NCBI GenBank assembly: GCA_034428935.1
Contig: DAOUHB010000023.1
Location: 1-64,000, forward strand
Reading direction: 5' to 3'
Origin: JAAYZQ01 sp034428935
Lineage (GTDB): Bacteria > Chloroflexota > Anaerolineae > JAAYZQ01
DNA length: 64,000 nt
The translations under genes and the position numbers were made by a program. This document shows, one piece after another, positions 55,001 through 62,177 of the stretch. Under the pieces are notes generated by a model. The model saw nothing but the letters and a program-made list of their open reading frames with translations, was not told the DNA's origin and searched no databases. How positions within the stretch are numbered: the first letter of the stretch is position 1; each line of letters begins with the position of its first letter.

Positions 55001-58000
55001 ACTCTGGGCGATCTCGACCGCACCAAGGACCACGCCGACGACGCCGACCGCATAGGTCGAGACCTCGGCCGCCACCTCGACGGCTTCCGAGTCGGTGTAC
55101 TGGTCGGCGACCAACAGCCCAATATTGACCGCCGTCAACCCGAGCCCGGCGATGGCGACCGCCCCCAGGCCGCTCCTCTTCTCTGCCTTCAGCGGCTGGT
55201 CGGGGATTGCATCCCTGGCCCATACGGCGTTGCTTCGAGCCCGCCCGCTGCCCGACTCGGCCCGGAGCCGGTCAATCTCGCCGATGGCCTTGAGCGTGTC
55301 GGGCGTCAGATCACTGGCCGGAAGGCTGTACAGCCCCTTCTTGTTGACCAGCTCGGCAAAGGTCTTGCCGTAGAACGTGGTGGCTGCATCCAGGTTGCTG
55401 ACGATCGATTTGACCGCGCCCCCGGCCTTGGCCAGGATCGTCTGCGCGAGCTCGGCGTCCGGTGAGCGCCACGGCGCCACGGCGCCTGGGGGCAGCAGAT
55501 CGCCCGTCTGGACGATCTCCGAGACGCCCAAATATCCGGTCACGTAGTAGAACTGGAACAGAAAAAGCCTGGCGAGCGAAGCGTTCGCTTCGCCCTCGCC
55601 GGCCAGGACGTCAAGGTAGCGATTCTCCAATTCCTGCCAGTAGGTCTGAATCGGGCAGTTCTCCCAGCCGGCGCCCGCCGAATAGTGATAGGGTTTCCAA
55701 CTGGCGCTGGCCATGGTGATCGGTTGGATGCCCTCCGCCCCCATGTCCACCCGAAGCTCCCCGCCCCGCTCGCCTCCCCAGCGAAAACCCTCTCCGCCCG
55801 CCAGGGCATCGAGATTGCTGGCACGAAACACCTCTTCGCGCACAAAGAGCAGCGTCGGGGTGATGGGGCTTGCCTCCGACCAACGGTCTGTGAAATTGGC
55901 CTCCAGGATCTGCCGCGTGCCGGTCAGGACGAGGGTCAAGAGTGCCTCGTCCTGGTGCGTGTAGGAAAAGGTTTCCATCGCCAGGACGTCGGGCAGGTTC
56001 CAGCGCGCCTCGAGATCGGCAGTCTGGCCCAGGCGCCTGCTCAGCTCCCCCACGGTGACATCCCGCTCCCCATCCCCCTGGCAGCGGCTTTCGGCCGAGG
56101 GGGCGTCACAGTCTCGCCCCGACAGGAACGTCTCGTCCAGCACTTGTGTGAGCCGGATGAGGGCGTCGTCATCGTCGAGATTGCTATCCCTTGCCGGGTC
56201 TTCCCAGATGATGCCGGCCTCCTGGCCGCCATCCTCTCGCACGCTCAGCCCGGTCAGGTACCACTCGTCGTCGTAGCGGTGGATGATCTGCGGTTGGTTG
56301 GAATGCTCGGCATCGTAGACGTTGCACTGGCCATTCTCCCAGCCATCCTCGGCACACGCATCCAACAGGGCCTGGACGACCCACACCAGCCGGACCTGGT
56401 GGGCCTCGGCCCAGGTTTCGCCGGGCAGATAGAGCATCTTGCCCCTGAAGGCGACGCGGGCGCCGCCCACACTGTCGACGACCAGTTGCAGCGGGAGGTA
56501 GATCAGCTTGCCCTCGCCCATGCCCGGCGCCGCCATGTCCTGGACGTGCATGCCATAAAGGAGTCGCAGCGTGCTGGCCGGGGGCAGGTTGTCGCCCTCC
56601 CCGGGGACGACGATCTCGAGCATGGGCACCATCTTGACGTCACCGTTGCCGTTTGTCCCGGCGCCGGCAGGGTCCAAGGCCCCGGGGTCGAGGTCGGCGT
56701 AGGTCAGACCATCGCCATCCTGGATCTGGGCCTGGCGGTCCTCCGGCCAGTCCAGGACGTTGAACGCGTACCACAGGCGCTCGCTGTTTGAGGGGCGCAA
56801 CTGGAACTCGACGTAGGTCGGCTTCCCGGGCTCCAGGTTCTCCACGACGAGCGAAAAGGGGTTGTCCCGGTCAAAGACAGCCGCCCCCTGGCTGGTCTGG
56901 AAGGGGGATAGGTCCAGGTCATCGGGCACGCCGTCGCCGTCGTTGTCCCTCGAGACGATGTCGGGCACACCGTCGCCGTCGGTATCGCCGGGCCGGTCCC
57001 CATCGCCGCTGGCGTGCCATTCGGTCCAGTCCCCGATGCCGTCCCGGTTGGCGTCCGGCTCCAGCGGGTCACCGTAGAAGGTCGTCGCAACGGCCTCGGT
57101 GCCGATGGTGGCCGTGTAGACGTACCCCCTCACTTCGAGGGTATCGGTGATCAGGTCGCCGTCGCTGTCTGCGAACAGCGGGCTGGTGCCCAGCAGGACC
57201 TCTTCGTAGTCGGTCAGGCCGTCGCCGTCACTGTCCATGAGCAGCGGGTTGGTGCCCAGGAGCACCTCCTCCCGGTCTGCCAGGCCGTCACCGTCGGCAT
57301 CGCTTCCCTCCTCGGGCTCCGCGGGGCCCTGCGCGAGGCCGGGGACTGCCACGCTCGGCTCAAACCCCATGTTGCCCGGGAGGGCCCGCCCGGTAATAGC
57401 CGGGATGGTGCCCGCGGCGTCCAGGCTGGCGGAGGCTCGCGGCGCTGCCGGGGTTCGCAGCCCTTCCGCCATATCCTGGATCTGTTGGGCCTCCCGGAGG
57501 CGCTGCTCCTGTTCCTGGGCGCGGGCAGCCTGCCGCCCGGCAAACGCAGCCACCCGCCCGCTCTGGCACAGGGGCGTGACCACCATGGACAGGATGACCG
57601 CCAGGACGAGGGCCAGGTAGACCCTTTTCGAGCGGCGCAGGCCCACACCGAGTGCCAGAAGCGCCAACGTCGCCGCCAGCACCACGCCCTGTTTTAGCAC
57701 CCGCTCCGCGGATGGCCGGCCCATCAGCGACCCGGACAGGGTCTGCACCACGCCCGCGTCGAAATGCGAAAACGTTACGTCAACGTCGGCCTCTACCCTG
57801 TCGTCCCGGCTCCCGGGGAGCTGGAGATGGAGGATCTGGCGCAGAGGCAGCCCATCCTCCCCCACCCACAGCTCACCGCGGCCGGTCATCTCCACGTACA
57901 TGCGCGGCAGCTCCAAACCGACGCCGGGCGGCAGTTCGCCCTGCTCGCTCAGCCGGCGCTGAAGCTGGTCGCGCACTGCGGCCGCAAAGCGGCGCCCATC

Positions 58001-58519
58001 CACTTCGAAGGTGTAGCGGGTAAATGCGATGCCGGCCCGGATCTCGGAGCCCTCTTCTGCCACGTTTCGGGCCGCCGCCAGGTAGGCCATGGCATCGCCC
58101 TGGGGAGCGAACAGGCCGGTGAAATCCTCGATCTCTTCCCAGGGCCCGGCGCCCTGGCGGGCCACGGCGCCGCCCTCCTCGACGCGGACCTGGAGCCCAT
58201 CGGCAGCGCGCAGAAGGCTTCCCCCCTGTGACCAGATGGTCAGGTCCAGGGTCGCACCGGCAAGGTTTGCCCGGCCCTCGACGTGCAGCGAGTCCTGCCG
58301 GCTCTGCCGGCCGACGTTCGTCACGGTGGGCAGGGGAATAGCCGTCTGGACGATGTCGGCCGAGAAGTGGTAAGCGCCGGCCCGGCGCGCGCGTTCCCAG
58401 GCATCTCTTATGCCAGGCGGGGCCGCCGAGAAAGTAGTCGTGGGGTGCAGCACAAGCACCATTGCCAACGCACAAAGTAACAATGTAAGGCCAAGGCCGC
58501 GGGCGGATGGGCGTTTCAT
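46001..58519 (-). CDS. Giant secreted multidomain repeat protein, 4172 aa
   Basis: A signal sequence (LGLTLLLCALAMVLVLHP) is followed by a LolA/LppX-like domain (about 33-265), two membrane helices (about 271-317) and a Gln/Glu-rich coiled stretch. Calcium-binding thrombospondin type 3 repeats (DSDGDGLTD-like) lie at about 396-540 and 1500-1640. A hydrophobic Ala/Val-rich block with several potential helices is at about 1110-1280. A PA14-like domain is at about 2180-2340. Many Ig-like units with DRTPPDVS/DATPP linkers span about 2400-3830, a DUF11-like domain about 3840-3965, and a final beta domain follows LLANGGFEEG. No LPxTG or C-terminal anchor is seen. It is probably a surface adhesin or matrix protein; no catalytic site is evident. 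ATG at 58519 follows AAGGAGG. Confidence 0.88.
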   Translation of the reverse strand: MKRPSARGLGLTLLLCALAMVLVLHPTTTFSAAPPGIRDAWERARRAGAYHFSADIVQTAIPLPTVTNVGRQSRQDSLHVEGRANLAGATLDLTIWSQGGSLLRAADGLQVRVEEGGAVARQGAGPWEEIEDFTGLFAPQGDAMAYLAAARNVAEEGSEIRAGIAFTRYTFEVDGRRFAAAVRDQLQRRLSEQGELPPGVGLELPRMYVEMTGRGELWVGEDGLPLRQILHLQLPGSRDDRVEADVDVTFSHFDAGVVQTLSGSLMGRPSAERVLKQGVVLAATLALLALGVGLRRSKRVYLALVLAVILSMVVTPLCQSGRVAAFAGRQAARAQEQEQRLREAQQIQDMAEGLRTPAAPRASASLDAAGTIPAITGRALPGNMGFEPSVAVPGLAQGPAEPEEGSDADGDGLADREEVLLGTNPLLMDSDGDGLTDYEEVLLGTSPLFADSDGDLITDTLEVRGYVYTATIGTEAVATTFYGDPLEPDANRDGIGDWTEWHASGDGDRPGDTDGDGVPDIVSRDNDGDGVPDDLDLSPFQTSQGAAVFDRDNPFSLVVENLEPGKPTYVEFQLRPSNSERLWYAFNVLDWPEDRQAQIQDGDGLTYADLDPGALDPAGAGTNGNGDVKMVPMLEIVVPGEGDNLPPASTLRLLYGMHVQDMAAPGMGEGKLIYLPLQLVVDSVGGARVAFRGKMLYLPGETWAEAHQVRLVWVVQALLDACAEDGWENGQCNVYDAEHSNQPQIIHRYDDEWYLTGLSVREDGGQEAGIIWEDPARDSNLDDDDALIRLTQVLDETFLSGRDCDAPSAESRCQGDGERDVTVGELSRRLGQTADLEARWNLPDVLAMETFSYTHQDEALLTLVLTGTRQILEANFTDRWSEASPITPTLLFVREEVFRASNLDALAGGEGFRWGGERGGELRVDMGAEGIQPITMASASWKPYHYSAGAGWENCPIQTYWQELENRYLDVLAGEGEANASLARLFLFQFYYVTGYLGVSEIVQTGDLLPPGAVAPWRSPDAELAQTILAKAGGAVKSIVSNLDAATTFYGKTFAELVNKKGLYSLPASDLTPDTLKAIGEIDRLRAESGSGRARSNAVWARDAIPDQPLKAEKRSGLGAVAIAGLGLTAVNIGLLVADQYTDSEAVEVAAEVSTYAVGVVGVVLGAVEIAQSARLVYTMVNSGMSLSKALSANSAIVGASKTAARVGLVVSLAITLAFFTVGLIEGLQAGANAMQISTLVAQAVAQIIMAVLMFVLSATIIGNIIVGLIVILDTIMSLLGLEEYTSAALLAKALYGYSTIAEPNCAIGGSHRSFAGPGQGLVGGNSMVLTQTFTATATMKDPDDWRAESYLRTLWTDGVLWGSDVRCELDSEAQALPAGSTLWERVVHDHTYRGWSMHRAEAKAIDDVRVELEAGINYTPPISLNMGYEVPVANCWWVGLLIPPICYVTSLDGDSSTDLGALMPMDVLPATVDEFYWWDELGTQQDHDGDGLRAIAVTGNDPDDTRWDADGDGLSDAYELERRSRGGQDGGARPSLLSGDTDGDGLSDADEIRLGTFPNRRDSDGDGVKDGQEVWHYDLNEGAWSGGWQYTYTLTVAPGVTETRSIRVTSDPLAADTDGDGLNDGVEQALGENPRAWTPNPQRLQVEVDDADGIAGPGQTLVYTATLYNQIQMDPGYFITGMMTTTLPSALGSDVLTRAYNLYQGQSAAVVRALPVGDDGSDGQVAITSEARGWMHDGNITDTYRLYPDPTGLLTSTPATAPAFANVAASPGAGELFAVASAEGTGAVNLRPANQVLPPPTNVRGDQGCGPGVHPYAPGIACADDGTCLTTWRNVHYHDEDNTLRLNEISVSYECDGAICAGASEFVLQVNDEQVWSADVNDEGTFKPDTTVQFGDEARVEIWEEDDVGGDDWVGGHTLLHCDVGQFWKRFTDCSCDPPDAVHPQQYYQPCTCTPGKDDGLFWINFEMIPNLWDGVYAAVSDGGAPAQEPQAAAAGPVQGRLSTAVASNGTDFLVVWQQGEPGEQGIYASRVFSDGTPGPAVRLDELGPGDGARPAVAWAGYGRYVVVWQSAATNGIQMAAVDPAGQVVEGSRQPLALSATGAQVAASPAAGQALVVYVQACDLGTCIKGRLVSPAEGGDLTDSIGSEMTIGQPGSGRMLVAPVVAYEPTYGGWAVAWEEAHYWQASYWNNTTLSGPPVLERSEVQLDHDWGGASPDSLINPDHFSARWRREIVVEAGIYHFAVTGDDGIRLLVDEQPVIDDWSVHLAHENQGSRYLSGGLHTVTVEYFENDGSAVAKLRWDPADQSAPVLRYMPLTATGEPLLAKEGRGPQATFDAIRGTTPVGDSLLSQAVACSPETTDYAQCALVASTREEIYLQPLFLEFVPALVGPLTTTIVTSLTIDAVPPTATVTSLVDGQPVAASGTLVIGGEAADATSGVARVQISLNGGPWQDAEGAESWAYAWRVPGTDGPVTLSSRATDLVGNTGPAATITVTIDRTPPDVSLAAGDLVGAAPQAGTWSLSLGGVAGDLHSDVEGVEVLVTPHGNGWQPAVLEGDTWRLGYVLSGFQDGAPLLEHNGNYTVQVRAVDAAGNETAAPAVRTVRVDATPPEIMVTYPTTRTAAITGAVSLSGTMVDAGPVAAGPASLEVSFTPAGGSPERWLPATLDTAGRGVAATGWHLPVPGDLEGFFQIDLRAADAVGNSSGEMLRWNPWRGEIDSLAPRAAITATLRGAGQAAQTVYEGWAEDLNLSMEELRFPCEVEAADAQAYDDAWWLAVTGDTRRPYRLAPSCIVNGFQDGPPSLEVCDVYGHCAATSGALLGQPAALASAVLTPAHEGVLTATTPISLAIGVFARDGLDALSLMVNGVEEGSFAWAGQVSDTITTTTWTPPGEGHFVLVTAATDRAGKVQPEPQPITITVDVEAPAVALSTAVFTTAHRLSFRRVALSGAAGDSVGLQEVAVSVDGGTWETAGLNGGTWHYPWSLGPGESEPDGEAHTISVRATDGAGHTAEATETVTVDLVPPAPMTVTMAYESGDGLIPLDVGGTIREMSATLAIGWPESSLGAGWSHVLAGWSTAITPAVESLAPAVGEHRQALAEPQALYAHVVARDENGNSRAQTAGPVYLDGPLTPDLVADLGYHGWMQSGCSQVGADRELGRHAEAGATLRGTQTLHASWDREALRLAWTGADWNVSGDLFIYLDTRTGEGAATAYDPYGLGPEIRLPADMAADYLLWVEDEKTVALLTVSAAGGWQPAAGGLAGIQVALDAGRARTDVLLPFEVLGLEPGGGGGFGLVALASEEDALRLWAAMPDKNPLNSVLAANPLAFDYLARDFALTQRYRWSMLGDGQCPNQGQFADADLRVSLWSEPPGLELGFLEHDLPGLLIPGQPLDGGDMDGGPDLSLPLDHGSVLLGQGQTVTYSLRYANLGAAIAPGAVVTLTARGALELAGGSPVTVTLDAVSGTIRITGTVNAALDGQSAELDAEVADGTHGAFDWLWVQHGVDTEPPVGLAFLAPGAYVGPGLNQAGGVVSDPSGVPTIALEVIGVEPPQLASLAPASRAEVTGTAEVQVGTIITCTDMTPLDGTWACPWDAGGAGDGTEIRLRARAIDGFGTSGDWIEPVTVTVDATPPAVTLGPETAAALGQDRLLGPDDLWFSGQVADERQAAGVSVCAAAAEGGAPSCQAFEATPGENPGVADWRALAPVLADSDGVPQTFVFYGYDGVGNRTAEPVTASARVDIVAPAGQVRPLLSRAVQGASSPVLAGTVRDGTGVERLQAYVAGPGFQVTWYDQDDDGFRFDGETWALDVRFDEPGAYSLGAEAWDVAGNVRRWGPYPVVVVSPAADLSLALSAAPVPATSRLPLDYTARVANLGPQLASTTVATFTLPAGEELLRATRGCEQDGDVLVCVLGDLAPGRSRDITWRMQVPMDSSGPLACQGTVSSGTLDPEPGNNRRSLLTAVRPYSPDGALVCDGPNLLANGGFEEGFRPDGVARSWTGFHTGRGAEYGYREDRWDPVVSEGEHSQLIAIDTIDMRGCAECERMAGIRQAVGLLPGVSYELSVDAIMRERGAYPLEDPYRYMVGWGFSAGGGTDPAGMAFREWLPMRSVYQMAIPGAWLSYRTRFEAPGEDVTIWLYALKKWATLERELDVNLDNATLRLCRPAPVGGGSPH

Positions 58520-58723
58520 GCTGCCTCCTTGGGGCTCGGCGAGCGGTCCAGGGCGGGCCTGCACCAACGTCAGCGAACCCTACCACAGACAGAAGCAGCC
58601 GGTCACCGCCGGGAGCTTTCCCGGGCAAGTGCCGGCCGCCGCTTCTGCATATGGTCACTCCTGAGCCTGCCAGAGGCTCTGGTCAGCTTGGGCTGCGCCA
58701 CACAAGCATATTATGTCTGCTCC

Positions 58724-58752
58724 ATTATATCACGCTGCGCCTCGGATGTCAA
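58724..58752 (-). promoter_or_regulatory. Exact-consensus promoter of the giant secreted-protein gene
   Basis: On the minus strand TTGACA (58747-58752) and TATAAT (58724-58729) are both perfect and 17 bases apart. The start would be near 58717, leaving an untranslated leader of about 200 bases before the ATG at 58519. The 369-base gap 58520-58888 contains this and the divergent regulator promoter but no other gene. Confidence 0.85.
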
Positions 58753-58819
58753 TCAGTTTTTGGTAACCGTCACCGGTTGGAGGCACGGCCCGCCTTCAGC
58801 ACACCGTCCACTCCCTCAC

Positions 58820-58852
58820 TTGACAAAAACACGGTCCTGTTATAAAGTTATA
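58820..58852 (+). promoter_or_regulatory. Promoter and palindrome upstream of the YtrA-type regulator
   Basis: TTGACA (58820-58825) is followed after 15 bases by TATAAA (58841-58846). The spacing is short, which often goes with activator or repressor control. The -10 region forms a perfect 5-2-5 palindrome, TATAA-AG-TTATA (58841-58852), a candidate operator for the GntR protein encoded next. The giant-gene promoter lies about 70 bases away on the other strand. Confidence 0.5.
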
Positions 58853-58888
58853 GCGCACCGCCACAACCGCGGTGTGGAGGGCAGAGCG

Positions 58889-59365
58889 ATGGACGTTTCG
58901 ATCCAGGTCGATCAAAAGAGTGGCATTCCCATCTATATGCAGATCGTGGATCAGGTCAAGCATCTGATCGCGACTGGCTGCCTCCAGCCAGGGGACCAAC
59001 TGCCCACCATTCGCGAGCTGGCCGTCAGCCTGGCCGTTAACCTGCACACCGTGGCCCACGCCTATTCCGAGCTGGAAAAGGAGGGGTTCCTGTCCATCCA
59101 GCGCGGACGCGGCACCTTTATCTGCAATGGGAAGAGCGACGAGACCCTCGACGATCTGAGGGCGGAAAAGCTCGACTTGCTGGTCAGCACCATGCTGGCC
59201 GACGCCCTCAACCTGGGCTACGAGCCGGACGAGATCCTGGAAACCCTCACGGCCATGATCCGGGCGCGGGAACGAGCCATCGCCCGGGCGGCAGCACACA
59301 AGGAACCTGAGGAAAGGGAACCCGTGGCCCATGGACGACGAAAGGTCGCAACAGCGTTTTGCTGA
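58889..59365 (+). CDS. GntR-family regulator, YtrA subfamily
   Basis: A 158-residue transcription factor. The winged helix spans about 10-78: SGIPIYMQIVDQVKHLI, GDQLPTIRELAVSLAVN, HTVAHAYSELEKEGFL and RGRGTFI. A short helical tail (about 85-140) serves for dimerisation, as in YtrA-type GntR proteins, which lack a large effector domain and usually repress adjacent transport or membrane genes. ATG at 58889 follows GGAGG. It overlaps the SPFH gene by 35 bases, so the two are co-expressed. Confidence 0.88.
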   Translation: MDVSIQVDQKSGIPIYMQIVDQVKHLIATGCLQPGDQLPTIRELAVSLAVNLHTVAHAYSELEKEGFLSIQRGRGTFICNGKSDETLDDLRAEKLDLLVSTMLADALNLGYEPDEILETLTAMIRARERAIARAAAHKEPEEREPVAHGRRKVATAFC

Positions 59366-60236
59366 AGGTGCCGAGTTTCAATTCAAAGCCTTTAACTCCA
59401 TCTCGGTTGTGATGTCCCTGGCGGCCGCCGTCCTGGGCGTCGTCGTCGCCCGGAGCGCCGGCAGCGCCTACTGGGGTACGCCGTTCTTCCTGGCATCCAT
59501 CGTCGTCCTTTTCTCCTTCAAGGTGGCCCTCCACTGGGAACGGGCCATCATCCTGCGGCTGGGCCGCTTTCACAAGGTCGCCGGCCCGGGCAGCTTCTGG
59601 GTCTTTCCCCTCATCGACCGCATCCCGGCCTGGATCGACCATCGCATGATGGTCACCCCCTTCGGAGCCGAGAAAACCCTGACGCGCGACACGGTGCCCG
59701 TGAACGTCGACGCCGTGCTCTTCTGGGTCGTGTGGGATAGCCGCAAGGCGGCCCTGGAGGTCAAGCACTACAGGCAAGCCATCTACTGGGCCGCCCAGAC
59801 GGCCCTGCGCGACATCATCGGCAAGATGGAGCTGGCCGATATCCTGGTGGGCCGCGAAAAGATCGACGACGAGCTGCAGCAGATCATCGACCGGCGCACC
59901 ACCCCATGGGGCATCACCGTCGAGTCGGTCGAGATCCGCGACATTGTCATCCCCGAGGGGCTGGAAGATGCCATGTCGCGCCAGGCCCAGGCCGAGCGCG
60001 AGCGGCAGGCGCGCATCATCCTCGGCCAGGCGGAGCAGCAGATCGCCGAGAGCTTTTTGCAGGCCGCCCGCGTCTATCACGACGAGCCCGTGGCCCTGCG
60101 CCTGCGCTCGCTCAACATGATCATGGAAGGAGTCAAGGAGCGCGGATCGCTGGTCGTCGTGCCCTACGAGGATGCCCACGACGTGGGCAATCTCATGGGC
60201 CTGGTCGCCAGTGCCCGCGAGGACAAGGACCCCTAG
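59331..60236 (+). CDS. Stomatin/slipin-type SPFH (band 7) membrane protein
   Basis: A 301-residue protein with two N-terminal membrane segments (about 22-65) then a band 7/SPFH domain. Typical stretches are ERAIILRLGRFHKVAGPGSF, RDTVPVNVDAVLFW, AAQTALRDIIGKMEL and GITVESVEIRDIVIP, followed by an Ala/Gln/Glu-rich coiled coil (SRQAQAERERQARIILG). Slipins form ring-like assemblies in membrane microdomains and often have an NfeD partner, which is absent here. The regulator-SPFH overlap suggests the regulator controls membrane stress or organisation. Confidence 0.9.
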   Translation: MDDERSQQRFAEGAEFQFKAFNSISVVMSLAAAVLGVVVARSAGSAYWGTPFFLASIVVLFSFKVALHWERAIILRLGRFHKVAGPGSFWVFPLIDRIPAWIDHRMMVTPFGAEKTLTRDTVPVNVDAVLFWVVWDSRKAALEVKHYRQAIYWAAQTALRDIIGKMELADILVGREKIDDELQQIIDRRTTPWGITVESVEIRDIVIPEGLEDAMSRQAQAERERQARIILGQAEQQIAESFLQAARVYHDEPVALRLRSLNMIMEGVKERGSLVVVPYEDAHDVGNLMGLVASAREDKDP

Positions 60237-60421
60237 GCTCGCTTCGACAACCCACCCCATCACAACGAATCGGTGATCGCTACGTGACCACTTATGCCGA
60301 GCGCGGCGGCTCGCTGCGCCGCACGCTGTCGCGCTCTCCTTTCTCATCCACATTTCCCCTCTCCCAGCTCCTTCTGGGACAGCAGCCTGAAAATTTGCTT
60401 GTCCCAAATGGCACAAAGGGC

Positions 60422-60450
60422 TTGACACGTGACGCACTTTCGGGTATAAT
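60422..60450 (+). promoter_or_regulatory. Exact-consensus promoter of the respiratory cytochrome operon
   Basis: TTGACA (60422-60427) and TATAAT (60445-60450) are perfect and 17 bases apart. The leader of about 57 bases ends at AAGGAGGAGG before the ferredoxin ATG at 60514. A consensus promoter suggests high constitutive expression unless a repressor acts on it. Confidence 0.9.
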
Positions 60451-60513
60451 GCCCATTGTTCTAGTCATCTATAACTTTGCACATTGCAAGCAGGTTCGTA
60501 AGGAGGAGGTCCA

Positions 60514-61182
60514 ATGGCGGAAGAGCCAAGCCATGTCTCTCGTCGCAAGTTTCTTCGCTCCGCCCTGGGGGCAGGCACCGTCCTGGCCGTAGGCGGCGCC
60601 GCCCTTGGAGCGCGCCGGCTCGCCGCTGCGCTGCCACTCGCGCCCGAAGTGCTGGCCCGCTATGCCCTCGTCATCGATACAACCAAGTGCGTGGGCTGCG
60701 GGGCCTGCAAGAAGGCTTGCCAGATTCGCAACGACCTGCCGGAAGGCAGCAGCTACATCCACTTTGTCACGCAGGGCGACCCTGCCCAGCCGACGTTCCT
60801 GCCCGTGCAGTGCCAGCACTGCGCCAACCCGCCCTGCGCCAGCGTGTGCCCCGCCCGGGCCACCCACCACAGCGACGAGGGAGTAGTCCTGGTCAAGGAA
60901 AAAAAGTGCGTCGGCTGCAAGTACTGCCAGGTGGCCTGCCCCTACCAGGCACGCATCTTTGACGAGGAGCGAGGCGTGGCCGACAAGTGCTGGCTGTGCC
61001 TCGACGACGTTCGGGCCGGCAAGAACCCGGCCTGCGTCAATGCCTGCGTCATGGGCGCCAGGATCTTTGGCCGGCGGGACGACCCGGGCAGCGAGGTGGC
61101 CAGGCTCATCGCTTCGGGCCGGGCCCAGCCGCTGCATCCCGAATTCGGCACCGAGCCGGGCGTTCTCTACTACATCCTGTGA
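60514..61182 (+). CDS. Tat-exported four-cluster ferredoxin subunit (DmsB/NrfC/PsrB type)
   Basis: A 222-residue iron-sulfur protein. A twin-arginine signal is present (SRRKFLRS, residues 9-16) with a following hydrophobic stretch. Four cysteine groups follow: CVGCGACKKAC, CQHCANPPCASVCP, CVGCKYCQVACP and CWLC...CVNAC, the layout of four [4Fe-4S] clusters in PsrB/NrfC/DmsB proteins. It would wire electrons between a quinone-reactive membrane subunit (next gene, NrfD-like) and a catalytic or haem protein on the outer face. It is first in the operon. Confidence 0.92.
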   Translation: MAEEPSHVSRRKFLRSALGAGTVLAVGGAALGARRLAAALPLAPEVLARYALVIDTTKCVGCGACKKACQIRNDLPEGSSYIHFVTQGDPAQPTFLPVQCQHCANPPCASVCPARATHHSDEGVVLVKEKKCVGCKYCQVACPYQARIFDEERGVADKCWLCLDDVRAGKNPACVNACVMGARIFGRRDDPGSEVARLIASGRAQPLHPEFGTEPGVLYYIL

Positions 61183-61192
61183 GGGGAACCTA

Positions 61193-62149
61193 ATGGGACA
61201 AACAACATGGCATTGGTTGGTCATCATCTATCTCTTTCTCGGAGGTCTGGGCGCCGGAGCGTTTCTGGTCGCGGCTGTTTTCGAGCTGAGTGGCCGCCAC
61301 GACAGGGAAAAGTTCTGCCCCACGACGCTGACCGGGGCCACCATCAGCGGCCCGGCCGTGGCCCTGGGCAGCCTGCTGCTCATCCTGGACCTGGGGGCCG
61401 GCAAGGTACAGCCGTGGCGCATGATCTACCTGTTCACCAACTTTTCCTCGGTCATGACCTGGGGCATCTGGATCCTGTGCCTGTTCATTCCCATTGCCCT
61501 GCTGTACGGGCTCCTTCACGTCATGGAAGTCGAGCCCTTCCTGAAGGGGCTCATCTGGGCGCGCCTGCCCAGGCTCGTGGACAACAGCCGCCTCTACCGG
61601 CGGCGCCTGGCACGGGTGGGCAGCGTATTGGCCGTGGGCACCGCCCTCTACACCGGGGTCCTGGTCAGTGCTGTGGGCCCGGCCATTCCATTGTGGAGCC
61701 AGCCACTGCTGCCCTTCCTGCGCATCCCCCTGGTGCCCATCCTGTTCCTGGTGTCGGCCGTGTCCACGGGCCTGGGGCTGACCTTTGACCTGGCCACTAC
61801 CCTGGCGACGCCCCACGCCCACCACGAAATCCGGAACATGCCCCTGATTCACGTCATCCTCATCGGCCTGGAGAACGTGCTCATCGGCATGTTGCTCATC
61901 TCGGCCCTCCACACCGGCGGCGCGGCGGCCGAGTCGGCGCGCATGGTAATGACCGGCCCGTTGAGCGCCATCTTCTGGATCGGCGTGGTGGTCATCGGCC
62001 TCATCTATCCCATGGTGGTCCACATTTACGCCATCGGCGCCCGGCACCACACCCTGCTCTCGGGGATCAGTTCGGGCGTGGGCATCGTCCTGGCGGGGCT
62101 GTTCCTCCGCTATCTCATCGTCACCGCCGGCATTCCGGCCAGCCTGTAG
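61193..62149 (+). CDS. NrfD/PsrC-type membrane subunit
   Basis: An integral membrane protein of 318 residues with about eight or nine helices. It opens WHWLVIIYLFLGGLGAGAFL, a family signature, and later has WSQPLLPFLRIPLVPILFLVSA. NrfD/PsrC subunits bind menaquinone near the outer face and exchange electrons with the partner ferredoxin; some also take part in charge translocation. Start ATG 61193 follows GAGGGG, ten bases after the ferredoxin stop. Direction of electron flow (quinol oxidation or quinone reduction) is not decided by the sequence. Confidence 0.9.
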   Translation: MGQTTWHWLVIIYLFLGGLGAGAFLVAAVFELSGRHDREKFCPTTLTGATISGPAVALGSLLLILDLGAGKVQPWRMIYLFTNFSSVMTWGIWILCLFIPIALLYGLLHVMEVEPFLKGLIWARLPRLVDNSRLYRRRLARVGSVLAVGTALYTGVLVSAVGPAIPLWSQPLLPFLRIPLVPILFLVSAVSTGLGLTFDLATTLATPHAHHEIRNMPLIHVILIGLENVLIGMLLISALHTGGAAAESARMVMTGPLSAIFWIGVVVIGLIYPMVVHIYAIGARHHTLLSGISSGVGIVLAGLFLRYLIVTAGIPASL

Positions 62150-62177
62150 CGACCTATAGCGAAACGAGGGAACGCGC

